Part shown: piece after piece, positions 12,103 through 23,535 of the stretch
Layout of the letters: each line of letters opens with the position of its first letter
Numbering within the stretch: the stretch's first letter is position 1
Source of the DNA: Arabidopsis thaliana
Taxonomy: Eukaryota > Streptophyta > Magnoliopsida > Brassicales > Brassicaceae
Assembly (NCBI RefSeq): GCF_000001735.4
Contig: NC_003075.7
Location: 18,167,001 to 18,231,000 of the forward strand
Length of the DNA stretch: 64,000 nt
Direction: 5' to 3'
Program-made: the position numbers and the translations under genes
The notes under the pieces: generated by a model
The model's input: only the letters and a program-made list of their open reading frames with translations
Told to the model about the DNA's origin: nothing
Database searches by the model: none

Positions 12103-15100
12103 GGTGTATCGGCGTCGGTGACGGCCGCCGTGGTGGTGATGGTGAGAGGCTACTGTCTGTGACTGATCGGTGTTTGCAACTACGAGTGTGTCACGAGATG
12201 TGTTTATATATATAAGTGGGAGATCATATTTTTTTTACTAATATAGTATAGTATAACATAATAAAGGAGTCATTATGTGATTTAGTACTTTTTGTTATGC
12301 GATTTATGCTTGGATAATACGTAGAAAATGGAATTAAAAATTGCAACTAAAATATATTTAAGTGTTGCATTAGGAATTAGTACTTTGCAATCGTGGATTA
12401 ATTTATATATTATTTACAACTAATTTAATAAGAACTGAATAATGTCATTTGTGCGTGTGGCAGCACTACTGAGTACTGACAAACGAAACTGAAGCGAGCG
12501 CGCGGGCAAGCAAGCCCATGGGTGTCACTCTTTTGGTTTTTGCTCGAAATTTTTTCATTTTCTGTTTTAAATATCTCTTTAGCAATGCAATGAGCATGTC
12601 TCTTTAGGAATATAATGGGAATTATAAATGTAAATTAGGTTTAATAATGAATAAAAGATAGTATGACGACAAAAATAATAGAAAAAGGATAGTATAAGCG
12701 ACGAGATTAGCATAATAAAAAGACTGCTTTCTATAATGCAAAAAAAAAAAAAATCAGAATCTCGTGACCATGTGGGACCTGCATGCTACTGTAACATGAT
12801 TCGGGCTTTGCGTTTAAGCGTTAAGATGCAAAGGAAAGTATACACAAAATTCACAATCTTTCTATGTTTGTGTGTACATAAATATTTTTTCTATGAGTTA
12901 CCTACTAAGAAAACATTACCCAATTTTATGTTTTTTTGTTCGTAGCGCCTCGCTTCTAATGATTTAGTCTTTAGCGTCCACGAAAGACTCTGTCTCTCGT
13001 ATTCTCATCTTTACAAATTAACTTTGCCATCTTTATCTTCATATGAGCAACATCCATATAATTTAGCCTTCTTGTAAAGCCAACCAATTAACTTTTTGAT
13101 TCCACTGATAACACAAAACGACATAAGAAACCTACAAAAAATAAAACTCAGAATAACGAGATATTTAAAAACAAAACACTTTTCCAGTTGAATTACAATA
13201 AAGGGATCAGACCTTTGTATTTAGTGTTCAATTCATTATAATCTTGAATCCACTAATGAATATCGATCTTAGAAGGTGTCGCGACATTGTGGATCGATTC
13301 GAAACCAATCTTTGATAAATGACAATACGATTTTATTTGAGAGATCAATATTTGTGTTATTTATACATTAATAATTCAGTAAATGATATTACTAATCTAT
13401 ATCTGTACGTATCAAAGTATTGACTAATGGAGCGTTTCACAAAAAAATTAAGTGTCAATATTACATACCAAACATATATATATATATATATAACTGTAGT
13501 TAGTTAAATGTTAGGCGAGTAGAAATATCAAATATATGATTTTACCAAAACAAAAAATATGAATTCATCATACTTTTTATACGAAACAAAGCTCACGTAA
13601 ACTAAAATAAAAATAAAATATAACGTATATTTGTGGGGGACTTTGCCATTTTCACAAGCAAAATAATCCGTTATTTTTTTGCCTTATCCTTTATCGACCA
13701 TTTTTCTATTTTCCTCTAAAAATCTTAGCTTTACGCTTACATGATTTTCTGCCCTAGGAAATTATCATAAACCAATATGATCTTACAATGTCCAAAACAT
13801 TAACTTGGTTGAAAATCATATATATGATACAAATTAATTAAGATTCCACTAACAAAAGTCAACTTTTTTTTTTAGTTAAATAAACAATAGACAATTGGTG
13901 TCATACTCATATAGAAATGTATTACAAGTGATTAGTGAAAATAAGTATAGGCATTATAAGATAATATTAGAATTCTGACAAATCTATGTCTCATTGCATT
14001 GGTACCATAACGTACCTTGTGGAACACGACAAGTGACCTCACAGCACATGCGTGTGTTATCTTTTTTTTTATGTGTATCAAATTGTGGATATTCATTTCT
14101 ACAGACATGGACCTAAAAGCAAAGGTAGAATTAGACTACTGAAATAATGGGCTTCATTTAGGTTTAGTTTGTTATTGGGTTTTCAGATCCGTACGTTATG
14201 TTTCGTGAACCATCGTATCAGTTTCTTCTCGTACTGAGGCCCATGACTCGGTAATTAACTGCATATTTTGGGATCTTTAAGAATTAATTGGCAAACTAAT
14301 TCATTTCAAGAAAACTAATATATTTCTTAAATTATGACAAATGACAGAAAATAATTTAAGATTTTCAAAGTAATACCAAATGTTTACTTTCAATGAATTC
14401 GTAAAAGTCCATTAATAACTTATCTTATTTACATATCATTTTACATCAATAAGTCCAAATTTAATAATAAGCCATATTTATCTGTATTTATAAATAGACA
14501 TGTGTAGACGTGTTTGATTTAACATATATGATAAAACTCCAAGATAATTAAAACATTCCACCTAGTGCTTTGTAGATTAAAAAATTAAAGATTTTTCATT
14601 AAAACTCTAATTAATCCCCCTTAATTTTCATCACAACTTTGTACTACTAATCTTCCTACATTCTGCTACGACTTTTGGATTAAGACTATGTTTTGGTGTA
14701 TAATAAAGTGTCAAATAGCAACCGTATGTATTAAGAGATGAGTAATTGTTTGTGAGTCAATAATAATTATATTGAGTCAGCAAACGTAACTTTCCATTAC
14801 ATATTTACATTATAGGTGAGAGTTTTCTTAACCATAGGCACGAGGCTTTCGTAAACATTTAAACTATCTCCACATATATGTACGAATCATGCACCAAATA
14901 TCTGTATTTCTTCAACTTTGAAAAATATACTCCATCCTAGCGTGTTAGGTTCATATGATTTCTTCTGCTGAATTTTAATACATTATAATATTAAAATGGA
15001 AATAGAAGTAAAGGGATAGTTGAAATTTGTGGTTTTGTGAGTCATCACTTTTCTGTTTGGAGATGAAAGATATGTTCTCTTTAATCTAAACGGCATTACG

Positions 15101-15264
15101 CGTAAAAAAATACTTTCCCTTAATTTTCATCACAACCTTTAATTTTATTACTAAACTTCCTATATATATAGTAGTCGATGCTCTATTTCTAATCACACGA
15201 TAAACTTTCTTAAACTTTGAGGAGCTCTCTCTCTATTCAGCCCTTGTTTTTACTTTAAAAAATC
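12103..15264. other. 3.2-kb intergenic region; GH9B18 promoter and promoter of next locus
   Basis: The proximal end holds the GH9B18 promoter. The distal end has a TATA-like run at about 15163-15171 followed by a CT-rich leader for the locus at 15265. Two short related stretches (CCCTTAATTTTCATCACAAC) occur at about 14617 and 15117, pointing to a local duplication. The stretch 14277-14520 resembles 16384-16560. No other gene is visible. Confidence 0.4.
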
Positions 15265-15790
15265 ATGTTCAAGTTACGTGAAATTCGTCTCTTTCTCCAA
15301 TCACTGAACAACAAATGGTGTCTCGTTATCCAATTGGTGGTTTCGCTTTCCATAGGCACCAGTTTCATCTACTTCTACGACATTTGGGAATCTTCTCTCA
15401 AAAAGAACGTAACTTTCTTCAAGTTGACGATGAGGGTATTCGTTTTTTTCTCTATTTTGATGCTACTTGTGATGTACGCCACACCTCAATTTTCTTATAT
15501 GACTTATGGGGTTTTTCGTAAACACAAGCACATTAGAAAGATGGTAAAGTGTTTTTCGGAATCGTTCATCGTGTGGTTAACAACACTCATAGATAGTATT
15601 GTTGCTTATTATGGGTGACGTAGGGGGTTGGATAGTCGTCCCATTAACTACAATAATCGTTTTCACTAAGACTCTTATGATGGCCGAGTGTTGCGAGGAG
15701 TGTTGTGAGCAAATGGAAGAAGACGCTTATTCGGAATGGCTCCGTGGTATGGGCTGGTACATGCCAACAAATAGATCTATGCCAGCATAA
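15265..15790 (+). CDS. Small multi-pass membrane protein, spliced or frameshifted
   Basis: Frame one starts MFKLREIRLFLQSLNNKWC and runs to TGA at 15616. It has hydrophobic segments near residues 19-38 (CLVIQLVVSLSIGTSFIYF) and 57-76 (VFVFFSILMLLVMYA) and a weaker one near 98-117. A second frame continues to a TAA at 15788-15790, with another hydrophobic stretch (GGWIVVPLTTIIVF) and a Cys-rich tail (ECCEECCEQMEEDAYSEW). Two explanations fit. A 106-nt intron (15518-15623, donor GTAAAC, acceptor GACGTAG) joins the frames to give 139 aa. Alternatively, one extra G in the GGG at about 15612-15614 has broken a protein of about 174 aa. A TATA-like run sits about 95 bp upstream of the ATG, and the leader is CT-rich. 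I do not recognise the family. Confidence 0.5.
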
Positions 15791-16641
15791 TCCTTTCATT
15801 AGTCCTTAAAATAAATAGTAAATATATATAAAAGATAATGTAAATAGAAAGAAATAACACAGGACGTTTTAGTATAAAGTAAAAGCATATATTAAAAATG
15901 ATGTAATGGAAACATTTCTTTTTTTTTTGGGCAAAATGTAATGGAAACATAAGAACTAGTATTTCTACAAGAAAGTAAAAGTATATAATGATGTTATTAT
16001 TGTTATCGTTGATAAGAAGGAACAGAAATATACAAACAACTAATCCTTTTGCCTTTGGGCTATTAAAAGTAAAGCTTTGGGTCATCACAGCCCATTTTCA
16101 ACAAACGAATTGCTGACGCCATTTTCACTTTCCCCTTTAGCCAGCCACCAGAAGAAGCTTTTGCTTAGTCTACAAAATCAGTTTTAGCCCGTTAGGAAAA
16201 CGGGAGGTTATTTTGATGTTTGATTTTATATTCTTGTCGGTATTATTGGACCTGCATTGATTTTCATCATAATTTGAGGACCCCCGGCCCAAAGCTTAAA
16301 ATTTTATATATATAAAGATTATGTATTACAAAAAGCCCTTTTCATTGAAAATATTGAAGGGTCCCGGCGGCGTTAATCGTTATTTGAGAATTTATTGGCA
16401 AACTAATCCATTTCTTACATAGATATTTTAACTTTTAAGATATCCAAAAATACACATTTTTGTGAATATAATATCCTCTTTCTAGATGTCATTTTATAAT
16501 AATACAATCTCCAAATTTAAAACTAAGTTATATTTATTTCTATTTTTACATAAAATCTTCTTTAAATATAATAGTCTTTGGAATCTATCAAATTGAGGTA
16601 CAAAGATTTGGTGTTTTGCTTTTGCATGTTTCTATGAAAAG
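15791..16641. other. Intergenic, no gene seen
   Basis: AT-rich sequence with one odd GC-rich pair of patches (near 16280 and 16362: CCCGGCCC and GGTCCCGGCGGCG) about 80 bp apart. The stretch 16384-16560 resembles 14277-14520. Just before 16642 a few dozen bases may be remains of the intron that precedes the SH3 fragment. Confidence 0.35.
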
Positions 16642-17340
16642 GTTGAAGCAGAGCGTAATTACCATCAAAGGATCCTTGAGGTTATTGAACGGCTAGAAGG
16701 AGAGGTATATATATCTCCATTGGCCACATCTTTCTACAATGTTAATCCCCAAATGACATAATTTCCTTGTATAGATGAGATTTGAGCAACAAAGAATCGA
16801 AGCAACTCAAACTCCACAAGTAGAGAACATCACATCTTCGCCTCCTCTTTCATATTAAGAAGCCAATGATGGAGTCAATGCTTCTCAAATGCATAATGGA
16901 ACATCAGACGCCATGGGATATTTCTTAGGAGAGGTTGGTGTACTTTAAAATGTCATCATTTTATGGTCGCAAGAACTTGATTAATCTCTTGAGTTGCCTA
17001 TCTTTTTCCGCACAGGTCATGTTTCCATATCAAGCTGATTCAGATTTTGAGCTCAGCTTATCAGTTGGAGACTATGTTGTTATCAGAGAGGTTAGCATTC
17101 AAATCAAAGCATATAAGATACCATTCTTTCGCGGCTCAGGACATCGAATAACGGAAAGAATCTTAAAACTCTTTTTTTTTTTAATCTCTGTGGACTCATT
17201 CACATGTCTTTATGATGTTCCAGGTAGTGAGTAGCGTGTGGGCAGAAGGAGAATGTAAAGGCAACGCGGGTTGGTTTACTTACATCTACATCGAAAGAAG
17301 GGATCGTGTCTTCGCAACTAAGGTCATCGAGGTCTTCTAG
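16642..17340 (+). pseudogene. 5'-truncated SH3P-type (SH3 domain, endocytosis) gene fragment
   Basis: Four exon-like blocks reproduce the C-terminal third of plant SH3 proteins of the SH3P1/2/3 type, which act at clathrin-coated vesicles and autophagosomes. Blocks: 16642-16704 (VEAERNYHQRILEVIERLEG), 16775-16933, 17016-17090 (VMFPYQADSDFELSLSVGDY) and 17224-17340 (ends FATKVIEVF, stop). All blocks join in phase with proper GT-AG introns, so this is a DNA-level copy and not a retrocopy. The N-terminal BAR region is absent. Block two has an in-frame TAA at 16856-16858 where family members have Glu (PPSYEEAN becomes PPLSY-stop-EAN). The SH3 ligand-binding proline of WFPYxY is Thr here (GWFTYIYIE). 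A shortened protein could still start at an internal Met, so an annotation as a gene is possible. Confidence 0.75.
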
Positions 17341-18228
17341 TGGCTTCTTTTGGTGTGTTTCGGTGACTTTTGTTGCCATTGTTGTTCTGTATCTAACTTT
17401 TTTTTTTTTTTTTTGGTCAAAAATTCTGTATCTAGCTAGATTTCTTTTTCTTCCTCTCTTTACTTATACACAAGATCTGATCATTGAAGCAAAATAAATC
17501 TCATCTCCGATGATCTAACAATAATTTCCATAATTCAAATGCTTTCAGAAAGGATTTCTCAATACAGGTTAAAAATATCAATCTAATCTTTGCAAACTCA
17601 TTAAACTAATTTAGTTACTTTCCTTAACTTTAAGAAAACAAATCTCAAATTTTGTGGCTATACCACCATTTTCATTGAAACTAACTACTCAATTAACGGT
17701 CTGAAAGAGGACAAAAAGATTTTCACAAGTGTACACCAATAAAAGAAAATCGTTTTTTTCCCTTATAAAATGACAAAAATTACCAAGAAATTAAATGGAA
17801 CATAACTTACGACGAAATTTACCTGACGATTTTTTTTCCTTACTGAAAATTACCAAGAAATCGCGTGGAAGTCGGAAATGTTACATACTTTTCTTTGTAA
17901 CTACACTGCGAAAGCAAAAAAAAAAAACATAAAGTCAACCTTTTGGGAAAATTGTCGTCTTTGACATCAGAAGAGATTCAAACTAAAATGAATGAGTACG
18001 TTACTTGCGTTATGGTTGGGTTTTCCTTTTTAATTTTAGAAACTTTTCTTACTTATATTTTGAATCAACAGTTGATAACACAAGTATAAATTATTATTTT
18101 CGCCATCACACTGGAGTCAAGCTCGAGAGAGACTTGTTTCCTAATTTAATTCATAAACTTGTTTCGACAGTGAATATATACATCTTCGAAGAAATAACAC
18201 CATTGACTTAAAACCAAAATAAATAACA
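17341..18228. other. Intergenic, distal EDS5 upstream region
   Basis: AT-rich with a poly-T run (17399-17414). TTGAC-core W-box matches occur at 17933-17938 (minus strand) and 18203-18208 (plus strand). W-boxes bind WRKY factors and are expected at defence genes, but six-base matches are common by chance. No gene seen. Confidence 0.35.
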
Positions 18229-18403
18229 ATAGTCTTATAATTTATATTATTCACACTTAAAATTAACAATACAAGTCTTTTCAAAGTCTTTTAATTATAT
18301 AAACAATAGAAGTCTTTTTCATTGTCTCTTTTTGACTAATTAATAAAGACCATGAAAAGACTTGTATTGTAAGTTTTGAGTGTAAATTGTAATAAATTAC
18401 TAT
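18229..18403. mobile_element. MITE-like inverted-repeat element about 335 bp upstream of EDS5
   Basis: The left arm (18229 to about 18285) and the reverse complement of the right arm (about 18350-18403) match over roughly 50 bases, with the core ACAATACAAGTCTTTTCA identical in both. Outer ends read ATAGT and ACTAT. The roughly 65-bp centre repeats AAGTCTTTT variants and carries one TTGACT W-box core (18332-18337). There is no coding capacity. A clear target-site duplication could not be fixed, so family assignment is open. Confidence 0.6.
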
Positions 18404-18739
18404 GGTTTTGTTTGTTTTATATTTCTGCCATCTAAATAATTACATTATATGATAAAATAATTACCCTAGCGACAAATGACAGCTAGAAATGTAATAAGAA
18501 CACCAACTAAATAATTATGCAGGTTAATAATGGAGCAAGTGATGTTCTTTCTATATACTGTACATTTTCTTTTTAAAAAATTATGTAATTTCGCAGAAGA
18601 GAAAAGAAAAACACGTGGTGATTAGAGAGTAGTATAAAGATAGTTGGTTGGGTTCTGTTTTTTTCTGTATCTCGAGGCGCCAAAAACAACAACAAAAAAA
18701 ACTTCAGAGCGGTGATCAGATTCACCGATTTTTCTCAAA
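18404..18739 (+). promoter_or_regulatory. EDS5 proximal promoter and leader
   Basis: A G-box (CACGTG, 18612-18617) and a TATA-like TATAAA (18633-18638) lie in the right order about 100 bp before the EDS5 ATG at 18740. The predicted leader is short and purine-rich. Confidence 0.5.
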
Positions 18740-21700
18740 ATGCTAATCAAATCCCAAAGATTGACTCTTTTCTCTCCTCTCTTGTCCAAAACAAGACGGA
18801 TCCCGGTTAACTCCCACCAAACACTGGTCGCAGAATCGGTGATAACTCGGAGAACACTCGGTGCGATCACCGCAACTCCGAGTTTTCATAAAAATCCGGT
18901 GGTGATTCGACGGAGGATCAAATTAGAGAGAGTTACGAGGAACTGCGTCAGAATTGATCGGGAAATCGACGAAGAAGAAGAAGAAGAGGAGAAGGAGAGA
19001 GGGGATCTGGTGAAACAGAGCATATGGGAACAGATGAAAGAGATAGTGAAGTTCACAGGTCCGGCGATGGGGATGTGGATTTGTGGACCGTTGATGAGTC
19101 TCATCGACACGGTCGTCATCGGCCAAGGAAGCTCCATCGAACTCGCTGCTCTTGGTACGCTTTTCAATCATACTTGTCTTTCCGGTTTAGTAGCCAATTT
19201 TGAACCGGTGGACTGGTCCCCTACCCAATAGCTAAGCTGTAAGATTCATACACTGTTTTTGGTTCCTTTGTTTAGTCTCTTTCGAATATATTACACAGAT
19301 TTGGAACCAATAATAGTTTTAAAAACAGGTAAACAAATTAGGCAAGTGTCCAGCTATATCATCTTATTATTTTAATCATTTTCCAAGCCAATCATTAGAT
19401 TTGTGTCGGTTTACCAACTTCGAAAATTTAGTAGTTGTGTAACGTTTTTCACGATTCTTCTAGACAGAAAAAAATATAATCGGTAACATAATTAAAAGAA
19501 CAAAATACATATGTTAAAGTTAAATATGTTGGTCTGAAGAAAAGGCAAATGGTTTTAGTCTCGTTGGTCAAAGTTAAAGACCGTTTTCAAGCATTTGATT
19601 ATACAAATTTGACTAGTCAACGCAAGGCTAACTAACATAATTCAATGGTTAAAAAAGAAAAAATTGTTTGATTTTTGGTGAGAATACGGTAAATAATTGT
19701 TAGTATATTTTATATGATGGCTGAGAAAATTACCGGTTTAATAGGACCGGGAACAGTACTATGCGACCACATGAGTTATGTCTTCATGTTCCTCTCCGTG
19801 GCTACATCCAATATGGTTGCTACTTCTCTTGCCAAACAGGTTATTTACTTTTTACTCTTTCAACTTTGTTTTCTTCTTCTTCTGATGTCGAAACATCTCA
19901 AATGTTATTTATATTTCTTGCAGGACAAGAAAGAAGCGCAACATCAAATCTCTGTTTTACTCTTTATTGGATTGGTTTGTGGACTAATGATGCTTCTGCT
20001 CACAAGATTATTCGGTCCTTGGGCTGTTACTGGTAAACATTTTTTAGTACAAAAGTATGTTTCCGTTTTAAGAAATATTTGAGTGAAATGTGTATTTACA
20101 CTCTTGTCATGGTTTTTTTGCAGCTTTTACAAGGGGGAAGAACATTGAGATTGTCCCTGCAGCTAATAAGTATATTCAGGTTCTTGTTCGTTTGATCATT
20201 CTCTGTTTCAAATTCTTCTGATGAATGGTGTCTCTCTTTAACTGGAATCTCTCTGTCTCGCAGATTCGAGGCTTAGCGTGGCCGTTTATCCTTGTTGGAT
20301 TGGTTGCTCAAAGTGCAAGGTTTCTTACACTTCCCTTCTTATTAATCAGCTTTAACGTTCGATGTTCTGTGTCGATTTTCCGCCTCTTTATTACTTAATT
20401 TGATGTGAGAATCTGTCTCAGTCTTGGAATGAAGAACTCATGGGGACCTCTTAAAGCATTAGCTGCAGCAACGATCATTAACGGTCTTGGCGATACAATC
20501 CTATGCTTGTTTCTTGGACAAGGTATCGCTGGAGCTGCTTGGGCAACAACTGCTTCACAGGTAATATTAATTATAGTATCATGAAGCCCAACACTTGAAA
20601 TGTAAATGCAGAAGATTTCATTACGGATTTATGTGTTTGTGTGTTATGTTATAGATTGTTTCGGCTTATATGATGATGGATTCTCTGAACAAAGAAGGCT
20701 ACAATGCTTACTCTTTTGCGATCCCTTCACCGCAAGAACTATGGAAGATCTCTGCACTCGCTGCACCTGTTTTTATCTCCATTTTCTCCAAGATTGCTTT
20801 CTACTCTTTCATAATTTACTGTGCTACTTCCATGGGAACTCACGTTTTAGCCGCTCATCAGGTACATTACAAAACAGAGATCTTTATGCCCAGTCATGTT
20901 GGTGTTGTATATTTATAATTGTGGTTTTATTACAGGTGATGGCTCAGACGTATAGGATGTGCAATGTATGGGGTGAGCCACTCTCTCAAACGGCTCAGTC
21001 ATTTATGCCAGAGATGTTATATGGTGCGAACCGTAATCTTCCCAAGGCTAGAACGTTGCTTAAGTCCCTGATGATTATTGGAGCCACGCTTGGATTAGTC
21101 TTGGGAGTTATCGGAACAGCGGTTCCAGGCCTGTTTCCTGGTGTCTACACACATGATAAAGTCATCATATCCGAGGTCTGTTTTTGTTTTTCAAATCAAC
21201 ATTTGTTTCCTGTGTTTTTGATTCTAACTTGGTCTAATCTGATTCTTGATATGTTTGCCAGATGCATAGACTGCTTATACCTTTCTTCATGGCGTTGTCT
21301 GCATTGCCCATGACAGTATCCCTCGAGGGTACATTGCTGGTAAATTACAAACTCTTGTTCGATTAGGTGGTTTCTTGAGAAGCAAGCAGCTGAATAAGTC
21401 TCTATATTTTTCAATCTTGAAACAAGATAGTATGCTTAAACCAAAGGTTGTTTCTTGTTCACCAGGCGGGACGTGATCTCAAATTCGTCAGCTCAGTGAT
21501 GAGTTCAAGCTTCATAATTGGTTGTCTCACACTAATGGTACTTTATAGAGTCTCTCATAAACCTTAACTACGTTTATTAATCTTCAAAGACACTTTCAAT
21601 TTGAGCAAATCTAAAATACTTTTTTGTTGTTGATAATGACAGTTCGTGACAAGAAGTGGCTATGGTTTACTCGGCTGCTGGTTCGTTCTCGTCGGATTTC

Positions 21701-21898
21701 AATGGGTAAAGACAGACATACACAGCAACATTTTGTTATCAGAGATTTTCTCTTTATCCAAATCTGTCTTTAACCAAATTATGGTTAACATTGCAGGGCC
21801 GGTTTGGTCTATATCTACGACGGCTTCTTTCGCCTGGAGGCATACTTAATTCAGATGGGCCGAGTCCATACACGGTGGAGAAGATTAAATCCATTTAA
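18740..21898 (+). CDS. EDS5: Chloroplast-envelope MATE transporter EDS5 (543 aa)
   Basis: EDS5 (SID1) exports isochorismate from the plastid so that PBS3 can turn it into salicylic acid, and it is needed for pathogen-induced SA accumulation. Twelve exons: 18740-19154, 19745-19839, 19924-20032, 20124-20179, 20264-20319, 20422-20560, 20655-20861, 20936-21175, 21262-21339, 21466-21537, 21643-21705, 21797-21898. Together they are 1632 nt, 543 aa, the known length. The N-terminus is basic and Ser/Thr-rich like a transit peptide ([20 protein letters not shown]). An acidic stretch ([14 protein letters not shown]) follows, then the MATE region from about [19 protein letters not shown] with about 12 hydrophobic segments. 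The protein ends [11 protein letters not shown]. Every intron is GT-AG, and the open frame is intact. Confidence 0.97.
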
Positions 21899-22248
21899 GT
21901 CTCAGTTTGATGATCTCATTGATTATCTAAGAGTTTGCCAACAAATGGCTAATTATGATATATCAGGCACCAATGTCAAGAAACGGCTAATTATTGTCAA
22001 CTTTTTTCTTTGGTCAGAGGCTCAATGTAAATTTAAAGCATAATAGACAAATAATATATACAAGTGTGGTTAGTTCAATCAGTTAGAAAAGATCAAATTC
22101 ACTGATAGATCGACTCTTCACAAAGCTTCCCAGCAAAGGAGAATTTGGCATAAAAGATCAATGTGATTGTATTTCTAATTGTATTATTATTGGAGAAATG
22201 AAAATGCATCACTACTCTTGAGATGAAAACAAACAAACGGGTAAAAAT
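21899..22248. other. Gap between convergent EDS5 and CRM-protein genes
   Basis: This 350-bp tail-to-tail gap holds the 3' UTRs of both genes. No ORF or repeat of note. Confidence 0.5.
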
Positions 22249-23535
22249 TTAAGCCGTTGGAACTCTACTTCCGCCTCTGCGTCCACGTCCATCAGGTCTC
22301 TCTGAATACTCTCTTCTCTACAATAACCAAAAGATTGAATGATCTTCAAACTCAAAAGAATAGAGAGTAAATACGCCATGTTTTCAGGGTTACTTACAAA
22401 GGGTTTAGTGGGTCTAGTGTTTGCGTATTTCTGCCTTCTAGTAATTGACATTCTCTCAACTTCCTTCTTCTTCGCCTCTGCTTTCATTTTGGTGGGACTG
22501 GGCCTATACAATATCACAGTCCGCCCTATTTGCCCTACTGCTACGGAACCAGTCGCTTCCTCCAAATGCTGCACCGCATCCTCTAGCTCATCGGGCGATG
22601 TCTTGCGTATTTTCACCTGTTCCTCATATAAGAATCAACAAGAGACTCGCTCAAGTAAGCCTTGAATGTTTTCCACAGTTTCAATCCATTCTCATAGATC
22701 AATCAAACAACAACATTCCTTTCACAAAACATAAGACCAAAACAAAAATCATGATTCCACATAATCTTAAACCCTAGTCGAGTAGAAGAATCATCCCACT
22801 TTTAACACATGAGTCAAATAAACCACAAAGTTACACTTCCTCAACTCTAAATCCCTAATTTTGGGGGAGATTACTTCACTTCCATCTCATTAGACCTAAA
22901 GATTGAACACAAAACATTAATAAAGTTGATACCTTTAAGAGCTCGTTCTTCTCGAGAGTCTCGAGGAATGAGAAAACGACAGAATCAGTAACACCAGATT
23001 TGCCGACGAGTTGACATTTCAATTTATCACCCAAACTATGCGCGTAAGAAGCCAATTCCTTTTTCTCCTTTATCGACAGTTTCAAAGCAGAGCCTCGACT
23101 CTTCTTCTTCTTCGTATTCTCTGTTTTCTCCTCTTTATCTCCTATTTCCGAAACCTCCTCAGATGCTTCCGAATCTTCAATTCCTCTCTCGGAAACCACC
23201 ACTCCACTGTCCTGCTCATCTTCTTCTTCTTCGTCTTCGTATTCGTATTCTTCTGCGCTGAAATCTTCATCCTCGCTCTCTTCGTCTTCTTCGAGATCTG
23301 GTTCATCGATGGAAGAGAAGGATTTCACTACGAGTGAAGCAGAATGACAAGGAAGCGGCTTTGAGGAGAATGATTGAAATCGAGGCTTGTTACGGTGATT
23401 GGATTGAGAGACTGAAGCGGAGAAGCAAAAGGGTCTGAGGAAGAGACAGACCGGAGACGGTGGTTTGGGATGTCGGAGAAGATTGTGGATAAGGTGAGTC
23501 GATGAACAAGACGCTGACGCTGTCACTCTCTCCAT
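22249..23535 (-). CDS. CRM-domain (CRS1/YhbY) RNA-binding protein, 296 aa
   Basis: The CRM domain binds RNA, and family members work in plastid or mitochondrial intron splicing or in ribosome assembly. Exons: 23535-22933 (201 codons), 22616-22398 (73), 22317-22249 (22 plus stop). The ATG at 23535 was chosen over the upstream GTG-initiated reading. Residues 1 to about 70 are Ser/Arg/Pro-rich, like an organelle transit peptide. Residues 75-150 are strongly acidic (EDEESEDEDFSAEEYEYEDE). The single CRM domain spans about 155-245, with the loop GKSGVT near 178 and VAVGQIGRTVILYRPS. A basic, Gly/Arg-rich tail (RPDGRGRRGGSRVPTA) may help bind RNA. Site II-type GGCCCA motifs (about 23707-23725) lie upstream. 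The exact family name is uncertain. Confidence 0.93.

Noticed and set aside
15777..16088. Minus-strand 103-codon ORF rich in Phe, Ile and Asn
   Set aside because: Composition is that of random AT-rich DNA, with no promoter or motif.
18886..19171. Minus-strand ORFs over EDS5 exon 1
   Set aside because: They mirror the E-rich and basic codons of the real plus-strand exon and have no family match.
23011..23337. 108-codon plus-strand ORF rich in Phe and Leu
   Set aside because: Antisense shadow of the acidic part of the CRM protein.
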